Assembly: GCA_031425695.1 (NCBI GenBank)
Contig: JANPJV010000010.1
Location: 52,222 to 116,221 of the forward strand
Direction of reading: 5' to 3'
DNA length: 64,000 nt
DNA from: JANPJV01 sp031425695
Lineage (GTDB): Bacteria; Pseudomonadota; Gammaproteobacteria; Xanthomonadales; SZUA-5
Position numbers and translations under genes: made by a program. Shown in pieces: positions 26,855 to 34,929 of the stretch (the stretch's first letter is position 1; each line of letters begins with the position of its first letter). A model generated the notes under the pieces. The model searched no databases. It worked only from the letters and a program-made list of their open reading frames with translations, and was not told where the DNA came from.

Positions 26855-28141
26855 ATGACTGCCTACGAACACCCCGCACTGGCCGCCGCCCAGACCGCCA
26901 TGCACAACCAGCAGTGGCAACTCGCGGCGCGGGAGTTCGACGCGCTGCTGCATGAGCTGCCGGACCTGCTGCCCGCGCGCATCGGCCGCGCGCGCTGCGC
27001 GATGCTGATGGCGGTACCGGCGCAGGCGGTGACGCACCTGCAGGCGGCGACATCCATTGCGCCCGACAATGCCGCGGTCGCCCGCAGTCTTGGTGCGGCC
27101 CTGCTCGCCGTGGGCAGCCTGGATGCAGCCGCCACCGAGCTCGAGCGCGCGCGCGCGCTGCAGCCGCAGGACGCGCTGACGCACCTGCACCTGGGACAGG
27201 TGCGCGAACGCCAGCACCAGCCGCTGCGTGCGGCGCAAGCGTATTACCGCGCGCTGCTGGTTGCCCAGTCCGACGGCCGCTGGCTGGACGCCCGGAGCAC
27301 GCCGCAGCCGCTGCAGGCGCCGGTGCTGCATGCGATGGACGTGGTCGACCGCGAGCGTCGCGGATTCTTGAGCACACTGCTGCAGCCATTCGTCGAAGCG
27401 CACGGCGCGGGTGCGCTGGCGCGCGTCGACAAGTGCCTGCAGGGACATCTCAAGACCTTGAAGCTCGCGCCCAGCGATGCGCTGCAGCGGCCCCGCTTCC
27501 TGTGGTTTCCCGATCTGCCGAGTCCGCGCTATCTCGATCCCGGGCTGTTCCCGTGGCGCGAGCACGCCGAAGGCGCCACCGCCGCACTGCGGAGCGAGGC
27601 TGCGCAGGCGCTGGACACCGCCGATGCGCTGCAGCCGTTCCTGAAATTCGATTCCCCGGAACAGGTCAGCCACTATCTTGGGGGTGGCGATGCGCCGCCG
27701 GCGTGGGATGCGCTGTTCTTCTACCGCGATGGTGTGCGCCAGGAAGCGAATCACCGGCGCTGCCCGCAGACCGCGGCGCTTCTCGAATCGCTGCCGCTGG
27801 TGCGCATCCGCGAGCACGCGCCCGAAATCTGCTTCTCCGTGCTCGCGCCCGGCACGCACATCCTGCCGCACACGGGAGTCACCAATATCCGCGTCGTCGC
27901 GCACCTGCCGCTCATCGTGCCCGCGGACTGTGCCCTGGAGGTGGGGGGCGAGCTCCACCACTGGCGAACCGGCGAGCTCATGGTTTTCGACGACACCTGG
28001 GAGCACCAGGCCTGGAACCGCAGCGATTCCAAGCGCGTCATCCTGCTCATGGATGCCTGGAACCCGTATCTGACGCCGGTCGAATGCCAGGCGCTGAGCG
28101 CGCTGATTGCGGGGATCGGGGATTTCAACCGGGCTGTTTGA
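26855..28141 (+). CDS. TPR-repeat aspartyl/asparaginyl beta-hydroxylase
   Basis: 428 residues. Residues 1-140 are TPR-like repeats; residues about 160-400 form the AspH-type 2-oxoglutarate/Fe(II) oxygenase domain. Visible ligands are H339 in HILPHTGVTN and H384 in WEHQAWN, with ELMVFDDTWEH and NRSDSKRVILLMDAWNP as family hallmarks. The known members hydroxylate Asp or Asn in proteins or peptides. It is divergent from the TPR-sulfotransferase with 117 bases between starts, so the two likely share a control region; one could create a hydroxyl that the other sulfates, though this is inference. No Shine-Dalgarno sequence is evident. Confidence 0.9.
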   Translation: MTAYEHPALAAAQTAMHNQQWQLAAREFDALLHELPDLLPARIGRARCAMLMAVPAQAVTHLQAATSIAPDNAAVARSLGAALLAVGSLDAAATELERARALQPQDALTHLHLGQVRERQHQPLRAAQAYYRALLVAQSDGRWLDARSTPQPLQAPVLHAMDVVDRERRGFLSTLLQPFVEAHGAGALARVDKCLQGHLKTLKLAPSDALQRPRFLWFPDLPSPRYLDPGLFPWREHAEGATAALRSEAAQALDTADALQPFLKFDSPEQVSHYLGGGDAPPAWDALFFYRDGVRQEANHRRCPQTAALLESLPLVRIREHAPEICFSVLAPGTHILPHTGVTNIRVVAHLPLIVPADCALEVGGELHHWRTGELMVFDDTWEHQAWNRSDSKRVILLMDAWNPYLTPVECQALSALIAGIGDFNRAV

Positions 28142-28157
28142 AGGGCCGCTTTCAAAT

Positions 28158-28306
28158 GTAGGTCATGTTGCGCCCGCGACGTTAACTGACCGGATCGAAA
28201 AATCAACTCGGGCGCTACTTGACTGCTTTCGGGGCGAAGAGCGTCAAGTAGCGCCCGATTGTCTGGGCGGCATGTTCAACAATTCGCGGGCGCAACATGA
28301 CCGACA
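28158..28306. repeat. Family C inverted repeat upstream of the pseudouridine synthase
   Basis: Outer arms GTAGGTCATGTTGCGCCCGC and GCGGGCGCAACATGACC, inner arms GGGCGCTACTTGAC and GTCAAGTAGCGCCC. It begins 16 bases after the hydroxylase stop. Its right outer arm contains an ATG (28297) that is in frame with the downstream gene. Confidence 0.88.
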
Positions 28307-28359
28307 GCGCACCCACGGCCATTGCGCGCCAGCGCCCCACCCCCCAGCATCGCGCGCCT

Positions 28360-29091
28360 ATGTCCGAACCCATTGAAATCCTTGCGCGCACCGAGCGCTG
28401 GCTGGCGGTGAACAAGCCGACTGGCCTCTCCGTGTACGAGTCGAGCTATACCGGGCGCTGCGAGGAGACGCTGCTGGGCTTGCTGCGCGTGCAGCTGGGG
28501 GTCGATCGGCTGCATGCGATCCACCGGCTCGATCACGCCACCAGCGGCGTGCTGCTGCTGGCGCTGGATGCGCGCATGGCGGCGCAACTTTCCGGGCAGT
28601 TCGAAACGCGCGCGGTAGACAAGCACTATGTGGGAATCGTTCGTGGACACCCCGACGGCGAGTTCAGCGTCGACCAAGCGCTCGCTGGCGCCGGCGGCAA
28701 GGGCGCGCCCAAGCCGGCGCTCACGCGGTTTCGTATGCGCGGGTTGTTGACTGTGCCGATCGCGCTCGAGCGCTATCCCGAAGCGCGCTATGCCTGCGTC
28801 GATGCGTACCCCGAAACCGGCCGCTACCACCAGATCCGCCGCCATCTGAAGCAGGCTGCGCATCCGCTGATCGGTGACGTCAACTATGGCAAGGGCGAGC
28901 ACAACCGCCTGTTCCGCATGCACTTCGGCATACATCGGCTGCTGCTGCACGCACGCACGCTGCGGTTCCTCGACCCCGAAGACGCGCAGGCCGTTGTGAT
29001 CGAGGCGCCCTTCGACCTACAGTTCCAGCGCGCGCTTGCCCTCTTCGATGCCGTGCCGGCAGTTGAACCACAGCCGGCTACAGTCGACTAG
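28360..29091 (+). CDS. RluA-family RNA pseudouridine synthase, TruC-like
   Basis: 243 residues from MSEPIEILART. Converts a uridine in tRNA or rRNA to pseudouridine. The catalytic motif HRLDHATSGV (aspartate nucleophile) and the RYHQIRRHLK and HPLIGDVNYGKG motifs are intact. The short length without an S4 domain and the GKGEHNRLF segment resemble TruC (tRNA position 65), so that is the preferred identity. An alternative start at 28297 lies inside a family C repeat and would add 21 low-complexity residues; neither start has a ribosome site. Confidence 0.9.
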   Translation: MSEPIEILARTERWLAVNKPTGLSVYESSYTGRCEETLLGLLRVQLGVDRLHAIHRLDHATSGVLLLALDARMAAQLSGQFETRAVDKHYVGIVRGHPDGEFSVDQALAGAGGKGAPKPALTRFRMRGLLTVPIALERYPEARYACVDAYPETGRYHQIRRHLKQAAHPLIGDVNYGKGEHNRLFRMHFGIHRLLLHARTLRFLDPEDAQAVVIEAPFDLQFQRALALFDAVPAVEPQPATVD

Positions 29092-29164
29092 AAACCCGTT
29101 TTTCACCCCTTCTTGTCACTTGGGCGCAGCAGAATGGTGGGACTTCCCTACAAGGATTCCGCCC

Positions 29165-30013
29165 ATGAAAAGCCACCCGAGCAAGCGCTTCGCGACGCGT
29201 GATCCGGAGAATCCTGGCCTCGCTGATCGGTTGCTGGACCTCGTCGGGCAGATTCCGAAGCCGCGCGAGGGCAAGAGCGAGGAACCAGCGACGCGTGCCC
29301 GTGAGTTGGCGAAGGCCGCTGCGGTCAAGACTGCTGCTGTCGCCGGCACGCTCGCGCTGCCTCCAGGTTTCATCGGCTGGGCGACCATCGCGCCCGAGAT
29401 GTACGCAGTCTGGAAGCAGCAGGCGCAGATGGTCAGCGACATCGCCGGTGCCTACGGCCGCACCGACCTGCTCTCGCGCGAGCAGATGCTGTACTGCCTG
29501 TTCGGCCACACCGCCGCGGGTGCCTTCCGCGACCTGGTGCTGCGCGCCGGCGAGCGCTACCTGATCCGCCGCGCGCCGGTTTCGGCGTTGTACGCAGTCG
29601 TCAACAAGATCGCCATCCGCATCGCGCAGCGCACGGTGAGCCGTGCAGTGACGCGCTGGATTCCGCTGGTCGGTGCCATTGGTGTCGCCGGCTACATCTA
29701 CGTCGACACCGGCAAGGTTGCCGACACTGCGATCGCCCTGTTCGAAAGCGATGTACAGATCGAAGCGTTGCCGAGCGAAATCGAAGAGAACGAAAAGACC
29801 GCCGACGCCCCGCGCCTGGTCAAGCCGCGCACCCGCAAGCCGCGCGTTGGCGCTACCACGGTGGATGCCGCGCCGGCCGAGGCCAAGGCGCGCTCCTCCC
29901 GCGCTACGACGAAACGCGCGAGCGCCAGCAATGGCAATGGCAACGGCATCGGCGATTCCAGCACCCGCGCACGCAAACCGCGCAAGAGCGGGACCGCCGG
30001 CACCAGCCATTGA
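29165..30013 (+). CDS. EcsC-family protein
   Basis: 282 residues. Residues about 40-200 resemble the EcsC domain (ARELAKAAAVKTAAVAGTLA, then LPPGFIGWATIAPEMYAVWK and WIPLVGAIGVAGYIYVDT), with small hydrophobic stretches that may associate with membranes. The tail (residues 220-282) is an Ala/Lys/Arg/Ser-rich, apparently disordered basic extension resembling histone-like tails. EcsC proteins have no established biochemical function. Start ATG has AAGGA about nine bases upstream. Nothing nearby suggests a partner. Confidence 0.8.
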   Translation: MKSHPSKRFATRDPENPGLADRLLDLVGQIPKPREGKSEEPATRARELAKAAAVKTAAVAGTLALPPGFIGWATIAPEMYAVWKQQAQMVSDIAGAYGRTDLLSREQMLYCLFGHTAAGAFRDLVLRAGERYLIRRAPVSALYAVVNKIAIRIAQRTVSRAVTRWIPLVGAIGVAGYIYVDTGKVADTAIALFESDVQIEALPSEIEENEKTADAPRLVKPRTRKPRVGATTVDAAPAEAKARSSRATTKRASASNGNGNGIGDSSTRARKPRKSGTAGTSH

Positions 30014-30057
30014 GCCAGCGGGGCGGGTAGCAACCGTCCCGCGCTATAGAAATCAGT

Positions 30058-30220
30058 AACAGGGCGGGGACACGAAGAAAATCTAAGGAAAAAAGCGCAG
30101 GAAAGCCAAGGTGTTGCTGATCGGCGAAGCGTCGAGTGACGTGCCTGATCAGTCTTGATCTCATTGGATTTTCTTGCTGCTTTCCTTGGATTTCCTTCGC
30201 GTCCGTTTTTTGTTCGCCCT
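30058..30220. repeat. Family D inverted repeat between the EcsC and asparaginase genes
   Basis: Left arm CGGGGACACGAAGAAAATC then TAAGGAAAAAAGCG and GAAAGCCAAGG (30064-30110); right arm is its imperfect complement (30164-30215) ending in T6. The loop holds GATCAGTCTTGATC. Arms are closely related to those at 36016-36206. Confidence 0.78.
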
Positions 30221-30293
30221 TGCCTCATGCGGCCGGTCATGCGATCAGCAGCGCTATTCGCGCTAGCCTCGGTGCTTTCCCGGAGGTCTACCG

Positions 30294-31301
30294 ATGCTCG
30301 CACTGACCCGTCTGCTGCTCTGCGGCGCCTTGCTGTTTGCCGTCAACGTCCATGCCGACTCGCCGATCGCCATCGCGATCCATGGCGGAGCGGGGACGAT
30401 CGAGCGGAGCAAACTCGGGCCGGAACTCGAGGCGGCGATCCGCAAGGATCTAAAGGACGCGCGCGACGCCGGGTACGCGGTGCTCGAGGGCGGTGGCGAG
30501 GCGCTGGACGCGGTCATTGCGGTGGTCACCCGCCTGGAGAACTCGCCGTATTTCAATGCGGGCAAGGGTGCGGTGTTTACGGCCGAAGGCACCAATGAGC
30601 TCGATGCGTCGCTGATGGACGGCAGTACGCTGCGTGCTGGTGCGGTCGCCGGCCTGACCCGGATCAAGAATCCGATCCTGCTGGCGCGAGCGGTCATGGA
30701 GCGCTCGCCGCACGTGATGATGATCGGCGCGGGCGCGGAGGAGTTTGCGCGCGAGGCGGGGATCGAATTCGTCGATCCGGCCTATTTCCGTACTGAAGCC
30801 CGCTGGAAACAGTATCTCGAGGCCAAGGCTGCGGCCACCCGTCCGCGCGCCATGGTGCCGGCAAAGAATTACTTCGGCACCGTCGGCGCGGTCGCGCTCG
30901 ATCGGAAGGGAGGCCTGGCAGCCGGGACGTCGACCGGCGGCATGGTCCTCAAGCGCTATGGCCGCGTCGGTGATGCACCGATCATCGGCGCCGGCACCTA
31001 TGCGGACGACGCGTGCGCGGTGTCGGCGACCGGCTGGGGCGAATTCTTCATCCGCCTCAATATCGCCCACGATATCTGTGCGCGCGTGCGCTATGGGGGC
31101 GACGACATCGTCCACGCGTCCGACGAGGTCATCATGCAGCGGCTGCCGGCGCTGGGCGGCAACGGCGGCGTCATCGTGCTCGATGGCAAGGGCCAGGTGC
31201 ACATGCCGTTCAATACGAGCGGCATGTATCGCGCGGCCATTGATGGCGAGGGGCGCCGCAGCATCGCGATCTTCAAGTCTCGCCGCGAGCAGGCGCACTG
31301 A
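30294..31301 (+). CDS. Isoaspartyl peptidase/L-asparaginase, exported
   Basis: 335 residues, N-terminal nucleophile hydrolase of the plant-type asparaginase/isoaspartyl peptidase family (IaaA-like). The precursor self-cleaves before the catalytic threonine, visible in YFGTVGAVALD; IAIHGGAGT, DASLMDGS and STGGMVLKRYGRVGDAPIIG are family motifs. It has a signal peptide (MLALTRLLLCGALLFAVNVHA), so it acts in the periplasm, unlike E. coli IaaA. Start ATG has GGAGG eight bases upstream. It would remove beta-aspartyl residues from damaged peptides. Confidence 0.94.
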   Translation: MLALTRLLLCGALLFAVNVHADSPIAIAIHGGAGTIERSKLGPELEAAIRKDLKDARDAGYAVLEGGGEALDAVIAVVTRLENSPYFNAGKGAVFTAEGTNELDASLMDGSTLRAGAVAGLTRIKNPILLARAVMERSPHVMMIGAGAEEFAREAGIEFVDPAYFRTEARWKQYLEAKAAATRPRAMVPAKNYFGTVGAVALDRKGGLAAGTSTGGMVLKRYGRVGDAPIIGAGTYADDACAVSATGWGEFFIRLNIAHDICARVRYGGDDIVHASDEVIMQRLPALGGNGGVIVLDGKGQVHMPFNTSGMYRAAIDGEGRRSIAIFKSRREQAH

Positions 31302-31304
31302 TCT

Positions 31305-31385
31305 TTTGTAGGTCCGGCCCTCGTCCGGACGCTTTTCTCGACACCAGCAGGGCGTCCGGACCAGGTCCGGACCCACGCAAGGCCG
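31305..31385. repeat. Family A inverted repeat after the asparaginase gene
   Basis: Left arm GTAGGTCCGGCCCTCGTCCGG with GCTTTT (31309-31335), right arm GGCGTCCGGACCAGGTCCGG with ACCCACGCAAGG. Loop about 15 bases. Begins a few bases after the stop codon. Confidence 0.88.
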
Positions 31386-31446
31386 CTCGCCTTGGTCGCG
31401 CTTGCAACATTGGCGATAATCAGCCACCAGCCCGCGAAGCACGGCG

Positions 31447-32091
31447 ATGAGCGAAGCCTGCAGCGAAGTGATACCCCGGCGCCCGCGCTGGCCGTATGCC
31501 GCGTTGACCGTCTATTTCGCGTTGATGATCCTGCCCAAGACCCTCCCCGGCTGGGCGGCGAGCGACTGGTACCTGCTGTATCTCGTCAGCGTTCCGCTGG
31601 TGCTGATCGCTCTGATGGTGCTGGGTCTCTGGGGCGGTGCCGGCATCCTGCGTACCACCAGCCGAGCGCTCCCACACAAGCGCAGCCACTGGACCTGCGT
31701 GCGCGCGGCGAGCGTCGGCTTGCTGGCGTTCTCGGCCACGATGCTGTTGGTCCGCCTGCTGCCCGAGCCGCTGCCGCCGGGTTCGCACCGGCTCATCTTC
31801 GAGCGCAGTGCATGGCAGGCCAAGGGCGCTGATGAAAGTACCGGGCGCGCCCACACGCCGCGCCAGCAGATGCTCGCGGCGGTCCTCGAAATGCTCCCTG
31901 GCCGCGGCCGTGAACAGCTGGTCTCCGAGCTTGGACCGAGCGACGCCGGCGGCAACGCGCCCGTCGAAGGCCAGGACCTGACTTACCGCCTCGGCCCGCA
32001 ACGCCGCCTCGCGCTCGGCCTCGACTCCGAGTGGCTGCTGATCTGGATCGTCGACGGCCGCTACCAGCGGCATGAGCTGGTCGCGCGGTGA
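31447..32091 (+). CDS. Conserved membrane protein of unknown function
   Basis: 214 residues, not recognised. Three predicted membrane segments (about 15-33, 42-63 and 82-102) followed by a soluble 110-residue C-terminal domain rich in charge, ending with two short hydrophobic strands (LALGLDSEWLLIWIVDG). The codon pattern, with G/C in the third position, supports it as a real gene. No ribosome site is obvious. It is bounded by family A and family C repeats, so probably monocistronic. Confidence 0.65.
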   Translation: MSEACSEVIPRRPRWPYAALTVYFALMILPKTLPGWAASDWYLLYLVSVPLVLIALMVLGLWGGAGILRTTSRALPHKRSHWTCVRAASVGLLAFSATMLLVRLLPEPLPPGSHRLIFERSAWQAKGADESTGRAHTPRQQMLAAVLEMLPGRGREQLVSELGPSDAGGNAPVEGQDLTYRLGPQRRLALGLDSEWLLIWIVDGRYQRHELVAR

Positions 32092-32100
32092 CCCGCTTGT

Positions 32101-32188
32101 CGTAGGTCATGTTGCCCGCGCCAGCGGGCTACTTGACGCTCGGCCGGCAGACCGTCAAGTAGCCCGCTGCGCGGGCAACATGACCTAC
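32101..32188. repeat. Family C inverted repeat (compact copy)
   Basis: GTAGGTCATGTTGCCCGCG and CGCGGGCAACATGACCTAC outer arms; inner GCGGGCTACTTGACG and CGTCAAGTAGCCCGC, separated by only about ten bases. This is the shortest and cleanest copy and gives the family consensus, about 88 bases with near-perfect pairing. It lies between convergent genes. Confidence 0.93.
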
Positions 32189-32235
32189 GGCAGCCAACGT
32201 GACCGACCAGTCATGCCGCTACTAGTTGAAGCCGA

Positions 32236-32282
32236 AGCTCGCCGATAACCGAAACCGAAACCAGCGACCAGCAACCGCCCTT
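32236..32282. repeat. Family B half element
   Basis: Only the right-arm type sequence (GATAACCGAAACCGAAACC, then AGCGACCAGCAACCG) is present, abutting the stop codon of the haem-c protein gene. The left arm is missing, perhaps because the family C element inserted or replaced it. Confidence 0.55.
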
Positions 32283-34442
32283 TCACTCCAGCCCGTCGGC
32301 GAACATCAGCCCGCCGTTGAGATTGCTCCAGTGCTGGATGAGGGCGGTCAGGGCGGCGGGGGTGTTGGTGGCGGGGGCCTGGCCGGCCTGGCCGGTGGTG
32401 TTGATGCCGTGGCAGCCGCCGCAGGCGCGGATCTCGCCGGGTTGGACGGTCAGCCAATAGCGTTCGCGCACGACGGGATTGCCGTTCGGGGCGGTGGTCT
32501 GCCAGCTCATCGCGCGCTGGGCAGGGACGAACATGGCGGACGAACCGTCGGCGAAGATCGGCACGCTGCCGGCGGGGCCGCTCGGGTTCGGGAGGTTGTT
32601 GGCGACCGCCTGCGTCTCGTGGAGGAAGCGCGCGAGGACGCGGCGACCGGGATTGGGCGACCCGACGCCACCGATGCCACGCACCTGGTCGCCCTGGACT
32701 GCCTGGAAGTGGGCGATGTCGTAGATCGTGCCGCCGCTGCCGACGCTCTGCACGCCACTCGGAACGCGCAGGTTGAAGGGCTGCTGGCGATCCGCGGCAT
32801 CGCGATGGGTGTTGTTGCGCACGACCAGCAGGCCGAGGCCGCTGCGGCGCATGAAGCTGCGCAAGGTCGCGGCGGAGACGCCGGCGGTCGCGAAAGACTG
32901 GACCTCGGCGTTGGCCAGGACCGGCTCGCTGCTGGTCGGCGGCACGGGGCGCGCGCGGACCTCGACCGGGCTCAGCTCCCACAGCTCGCCGTTGTAGGAG
33001 ATCTGCGCGTCCGGGCTGAAGAAGCTCACCGATTTGCTGATGCCGGGCGTGAGCGCGGCGCCGGGCGTCAAAGCACCGCCGGGTCCAGCCACCATCAGTT
33101 TCAGACGAAAACGATAACTGGGAATCGGCTCCTCCGGTGAGCCGAGATTCTGCACGCCGCCCTGCTGGGTCGCATGGGCAACTACCACCGTGCCGTTGCT
33201 CAGCACCAGAGGATTGCGGTAGTGGCCCGAATGGTCGGGCGCAGGCACGGTGCCGAAAGTGCTGCGCGGGGTCAGGTAATCGACCACGATGCTGTCCGGG
33301 TTGGCGCTCGGCGGCGCTACGATGCGGATGATCTGGCCGGAAGCGTGGGTATCGAATTCCGGCGCGTCGATGCCGTAGTAACGCCCCGCCATGGTCGGAT
33401 CCTCGACCAGGTGGAAGACGTTTTCGATCGGATTCGGATTCGGGCGATTGCCTGGCGTGAAATCAACCAGATTCGGATCGGTCGCGAAGCTCAGATTGAA
33501 AAAATCGTGGAACTCATGTCGCCCGAGATGATTTAGAAATTCCGCGTCTGTGCCATCCTGCGCCACTTGCCACGGGAAGAAATTATTGAAGCGGTGACCA
33601 ACGACGGGGCTTCCGTTCGGAGTCACGCGCAGTTCGGGGAATACCTCGGTCATGGTTCCCAGGATCTGGGCGCCTGCCGTCTCGTTGGCCCAGTCGAAAT
33701 TGCCAAACATTGGATCTTCCGCTTGCTGATCCCGCTGCAGATGATCCCAGCGCGTGAACAACAGGCGCCCGAAGCTGTCGACAAAAGGATCGAAATCACC
33801 CGACGGCGAGTGGTCGAGCAATTTGAGCGCCCCAGCGGCTGGGTCCAGGCGCCAGAGACCAGTGATGCTGGGTGCCGATTCGTACTCATCGTGCTGCGGA
33901 TACAGATGGCTGGCGCCGTTGCGCGCCCGATCCGACGCGAACACGATGCTGCCGTCGGACAGGTAGGCGGGCATCACATTGTTGACGCCGGTCGGCTGGT
34001 TCGGCACCAGCGTGATCACGGCGGTCTGTCCCTGGCCCAGGCCCGTGACCTCATAGAGTTGCCACCGATATGGATTCTGCTGGAACTGCGCGGGCGCTCC
34101 GATGACCATCGAAAACACCGCCTTGGTGCCATTCCAATGCACATGCGGATCGCGCACCGCGATTCCATCCGGAGCCTGCGCACCGATTCGTCCGAAGCCG
34201 GCTTCCTGGGTCAGGTTGCGCCGGCTGCCGTCGGGATAGCGGATCCACAGATCGCCGCCGCGGTAGACCGCGGCACTCGAAGCCAGGTGATTGGCGAAGG
34301 TCGAGCCGATCGTTGCGAAATCAACCGGCACCGGCACCTGGGTGACGAACAGGATCGGGTGCGGCGTGGTCTGCGCGATCGCCGTTCCGGGATCGGCCGC
34401 CAGCCAAGCGACCAGAGAGAGGGCCAGGAGGTTTCTGCGCAT
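32283..34442 (-). CDS. Secreted single-haem c protein, hydrazine synthase alpha-like
   Basis: 719 residues from MRRNLLAL with GGGGA five bases upstream; signal peptide cleaved near AIAQTT. The central part carries beta-propeller strands with YLSDGSIVFASDRA and FGRLLFTRWDHL, like TolB/WD40 propellers and the middle domain of hydrazine synthase alpha. Near the C-terminus a single haem-binding CGGCH motif (RACGGCHG) is present. It ends GGLMFADGLE. Related proteins occur in many non-anammox bacteria, so hydrazine chemistry is not implied; a periplasmic electron-transfer or binding role is more likely. No cytochrome maturation genes are adjacent. Confidence 0.75.
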   Translation of the reverse strand: MRRNLLALSLVAWLAADPGTAIAQTTPHPILFVTQVPVPVDFATIGSTFANHLASSAAVYRGGDLWIRYPDGSRRNLTQEAGFGRIGAQAPDGIAVRDPHVHWNGTKAVFSMVIGAPAQFQQNPYRWQLYEVTGLGQGQTAVITLVPNQPTGVNNVMPAYLSDGSIVFASDRARNGASHLYPQHDEYESAPSITGLWRLDPAAGALKLLDHSPSGDFDPFVDSFGRLLFTRWDHLQRDQQAEDPMFGNFDWANETAGAQILGTMTEVFPELRVTPNGSPVVGHRFNNFFPWQVAQDGTDAEFLNHLGRHEFHDFFNLSFATDPNLVDFTPGNRPNPNPIENVFHLVEDPTMAGRYYGIDAPEFDTHASGQIIRIVAPPSANPDSIVVDYLTPRSTFGTVPAPDHSGHYRNPLVLSNGTVVVAHATQQGGVQNLGSPEEPIPSYRFRLKLMVAGPGGALTPGAALTPGISKSVSFFSPDAQISYNGELWELSPVEVRARPVPPTSSEPVLANAEVQSFATAGVSAATLRSFMRRSGLGLLVVRNNTHRDAADRQQPFNLRVPSGVQSVGSGGTIYDIAHFQAVQGDQVRGIGGVGSPNPGRRVLARFLHETQAVANNLPNPSGPAGSVPIFADGSSAMFVPAQRAMSWQTTAPNGNPVVRERYWLTVQPGEIRACGGCHGINTTGQAGQAPATNTPAALTALIQHWSNLNGGLMFADGLE

Positions 34443-34606
34443 TTCATTCCCCGTACACGAATTCGTCAATGGTAGGCCACGCAAGCCGGCGGCCGCTGGG
34501 GCCACATCGAGGGAATCTGCGTCTGCGTCCGCGAAAATCCAACGAGCGGTGGTCCGGTACATACGCTGTATCGCGTTCCTGACTGACATCGGCAGGATTT
34601 TTCCCA

Positions 34607-34804
34607 GTGGGGCCAGCGGGAAGCGGTGAAAACCTAGAAAGCGGCCTATGGGCCAAGAAGAGCGTCTACTTGCGCGTCGACGGTGAAACCATCGCTGGCG
34701 CCGCGGTCAGGGCGATCGGGCCGGACGTGATCATGCTCAGCAACCGCGAGCACGCGACCATCCTGGTGCGCCCGGACAAGATTGACGCGGTGGAAGCGGA
34801 TTAG
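34607..34804 (+). CDS. Small Sm/Hfq-like protein, putative
   Basis: 65 residues; GTG start with AGGA nine bases upstream. Codons after the first fifteen are strongly G/C in the third position, so it is probably real. The last 45 residues follow the Sm-fold strand pattern and echo Hfq: VYLRVDGETIAGAAV matches IYLVNGIKLQGQI in layout, and DVIMLSN, ILVRPDKIDAV match the VILLKN and MVYKHAISTV segments. This is a by-eye resemblance only. If correct it would be a tiny RNA-binding or ring-forming protein. It is isolated between two genes on the other strand and ends nine bases before a family A hairpin. Confidence 0.55.
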   Translation: MGPAGSGENLESGLWAKKSVYLRVDGETIAGAAVRAIGPDVIMLSNREHATILVRPDKIDAVEAD

Positions 34805-34812
34805 GCGATGTC

Positions 34813-34919
34813 TTGCTTTGCGTGGGTGTGGGCCTTGTGGGTTCGGACCTCGTCCGAACGATTTTTCTCACAGAAAGCAAAATCGTCCGGACAAGGTCCG
34901 GACCCACACAAGCAAAGCG
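34813..34919. repeat. Family A inverted repeat between the small protein and the phosphodiesterase
   Basis: Left arm GCTTTGCGTGGG then GGTTCGGACCTCGTCCGAACG; right arm CGTCCGGACAAGGTCCGGAC then CCACACAAGCAAAGC. Outer arms GCTTTGCGTG/CAAAGC match the copy at 21381-21490. It lies between convergent gene ends. Confidence 0.9.
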
Positions 34920-34929
34920 CGGTTGATTC

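Noticed and set aside
26738..28006. 423-residue extension upstream of the TPR-sulfotransferase start
   Set aside because: It is antisense to the hydroxylase gene and crosses the divergent promoter gap; the family-like start is the ATG at 26737.
28297..28359. Start of the pseudouridine synthase inside a family C repeat
   Set aside because: The added residues (TDSAPTAIARQRPTPQHRAP) are low-complexity and the family core starts at MSEPIEILART, although the ATG is formally in frame.
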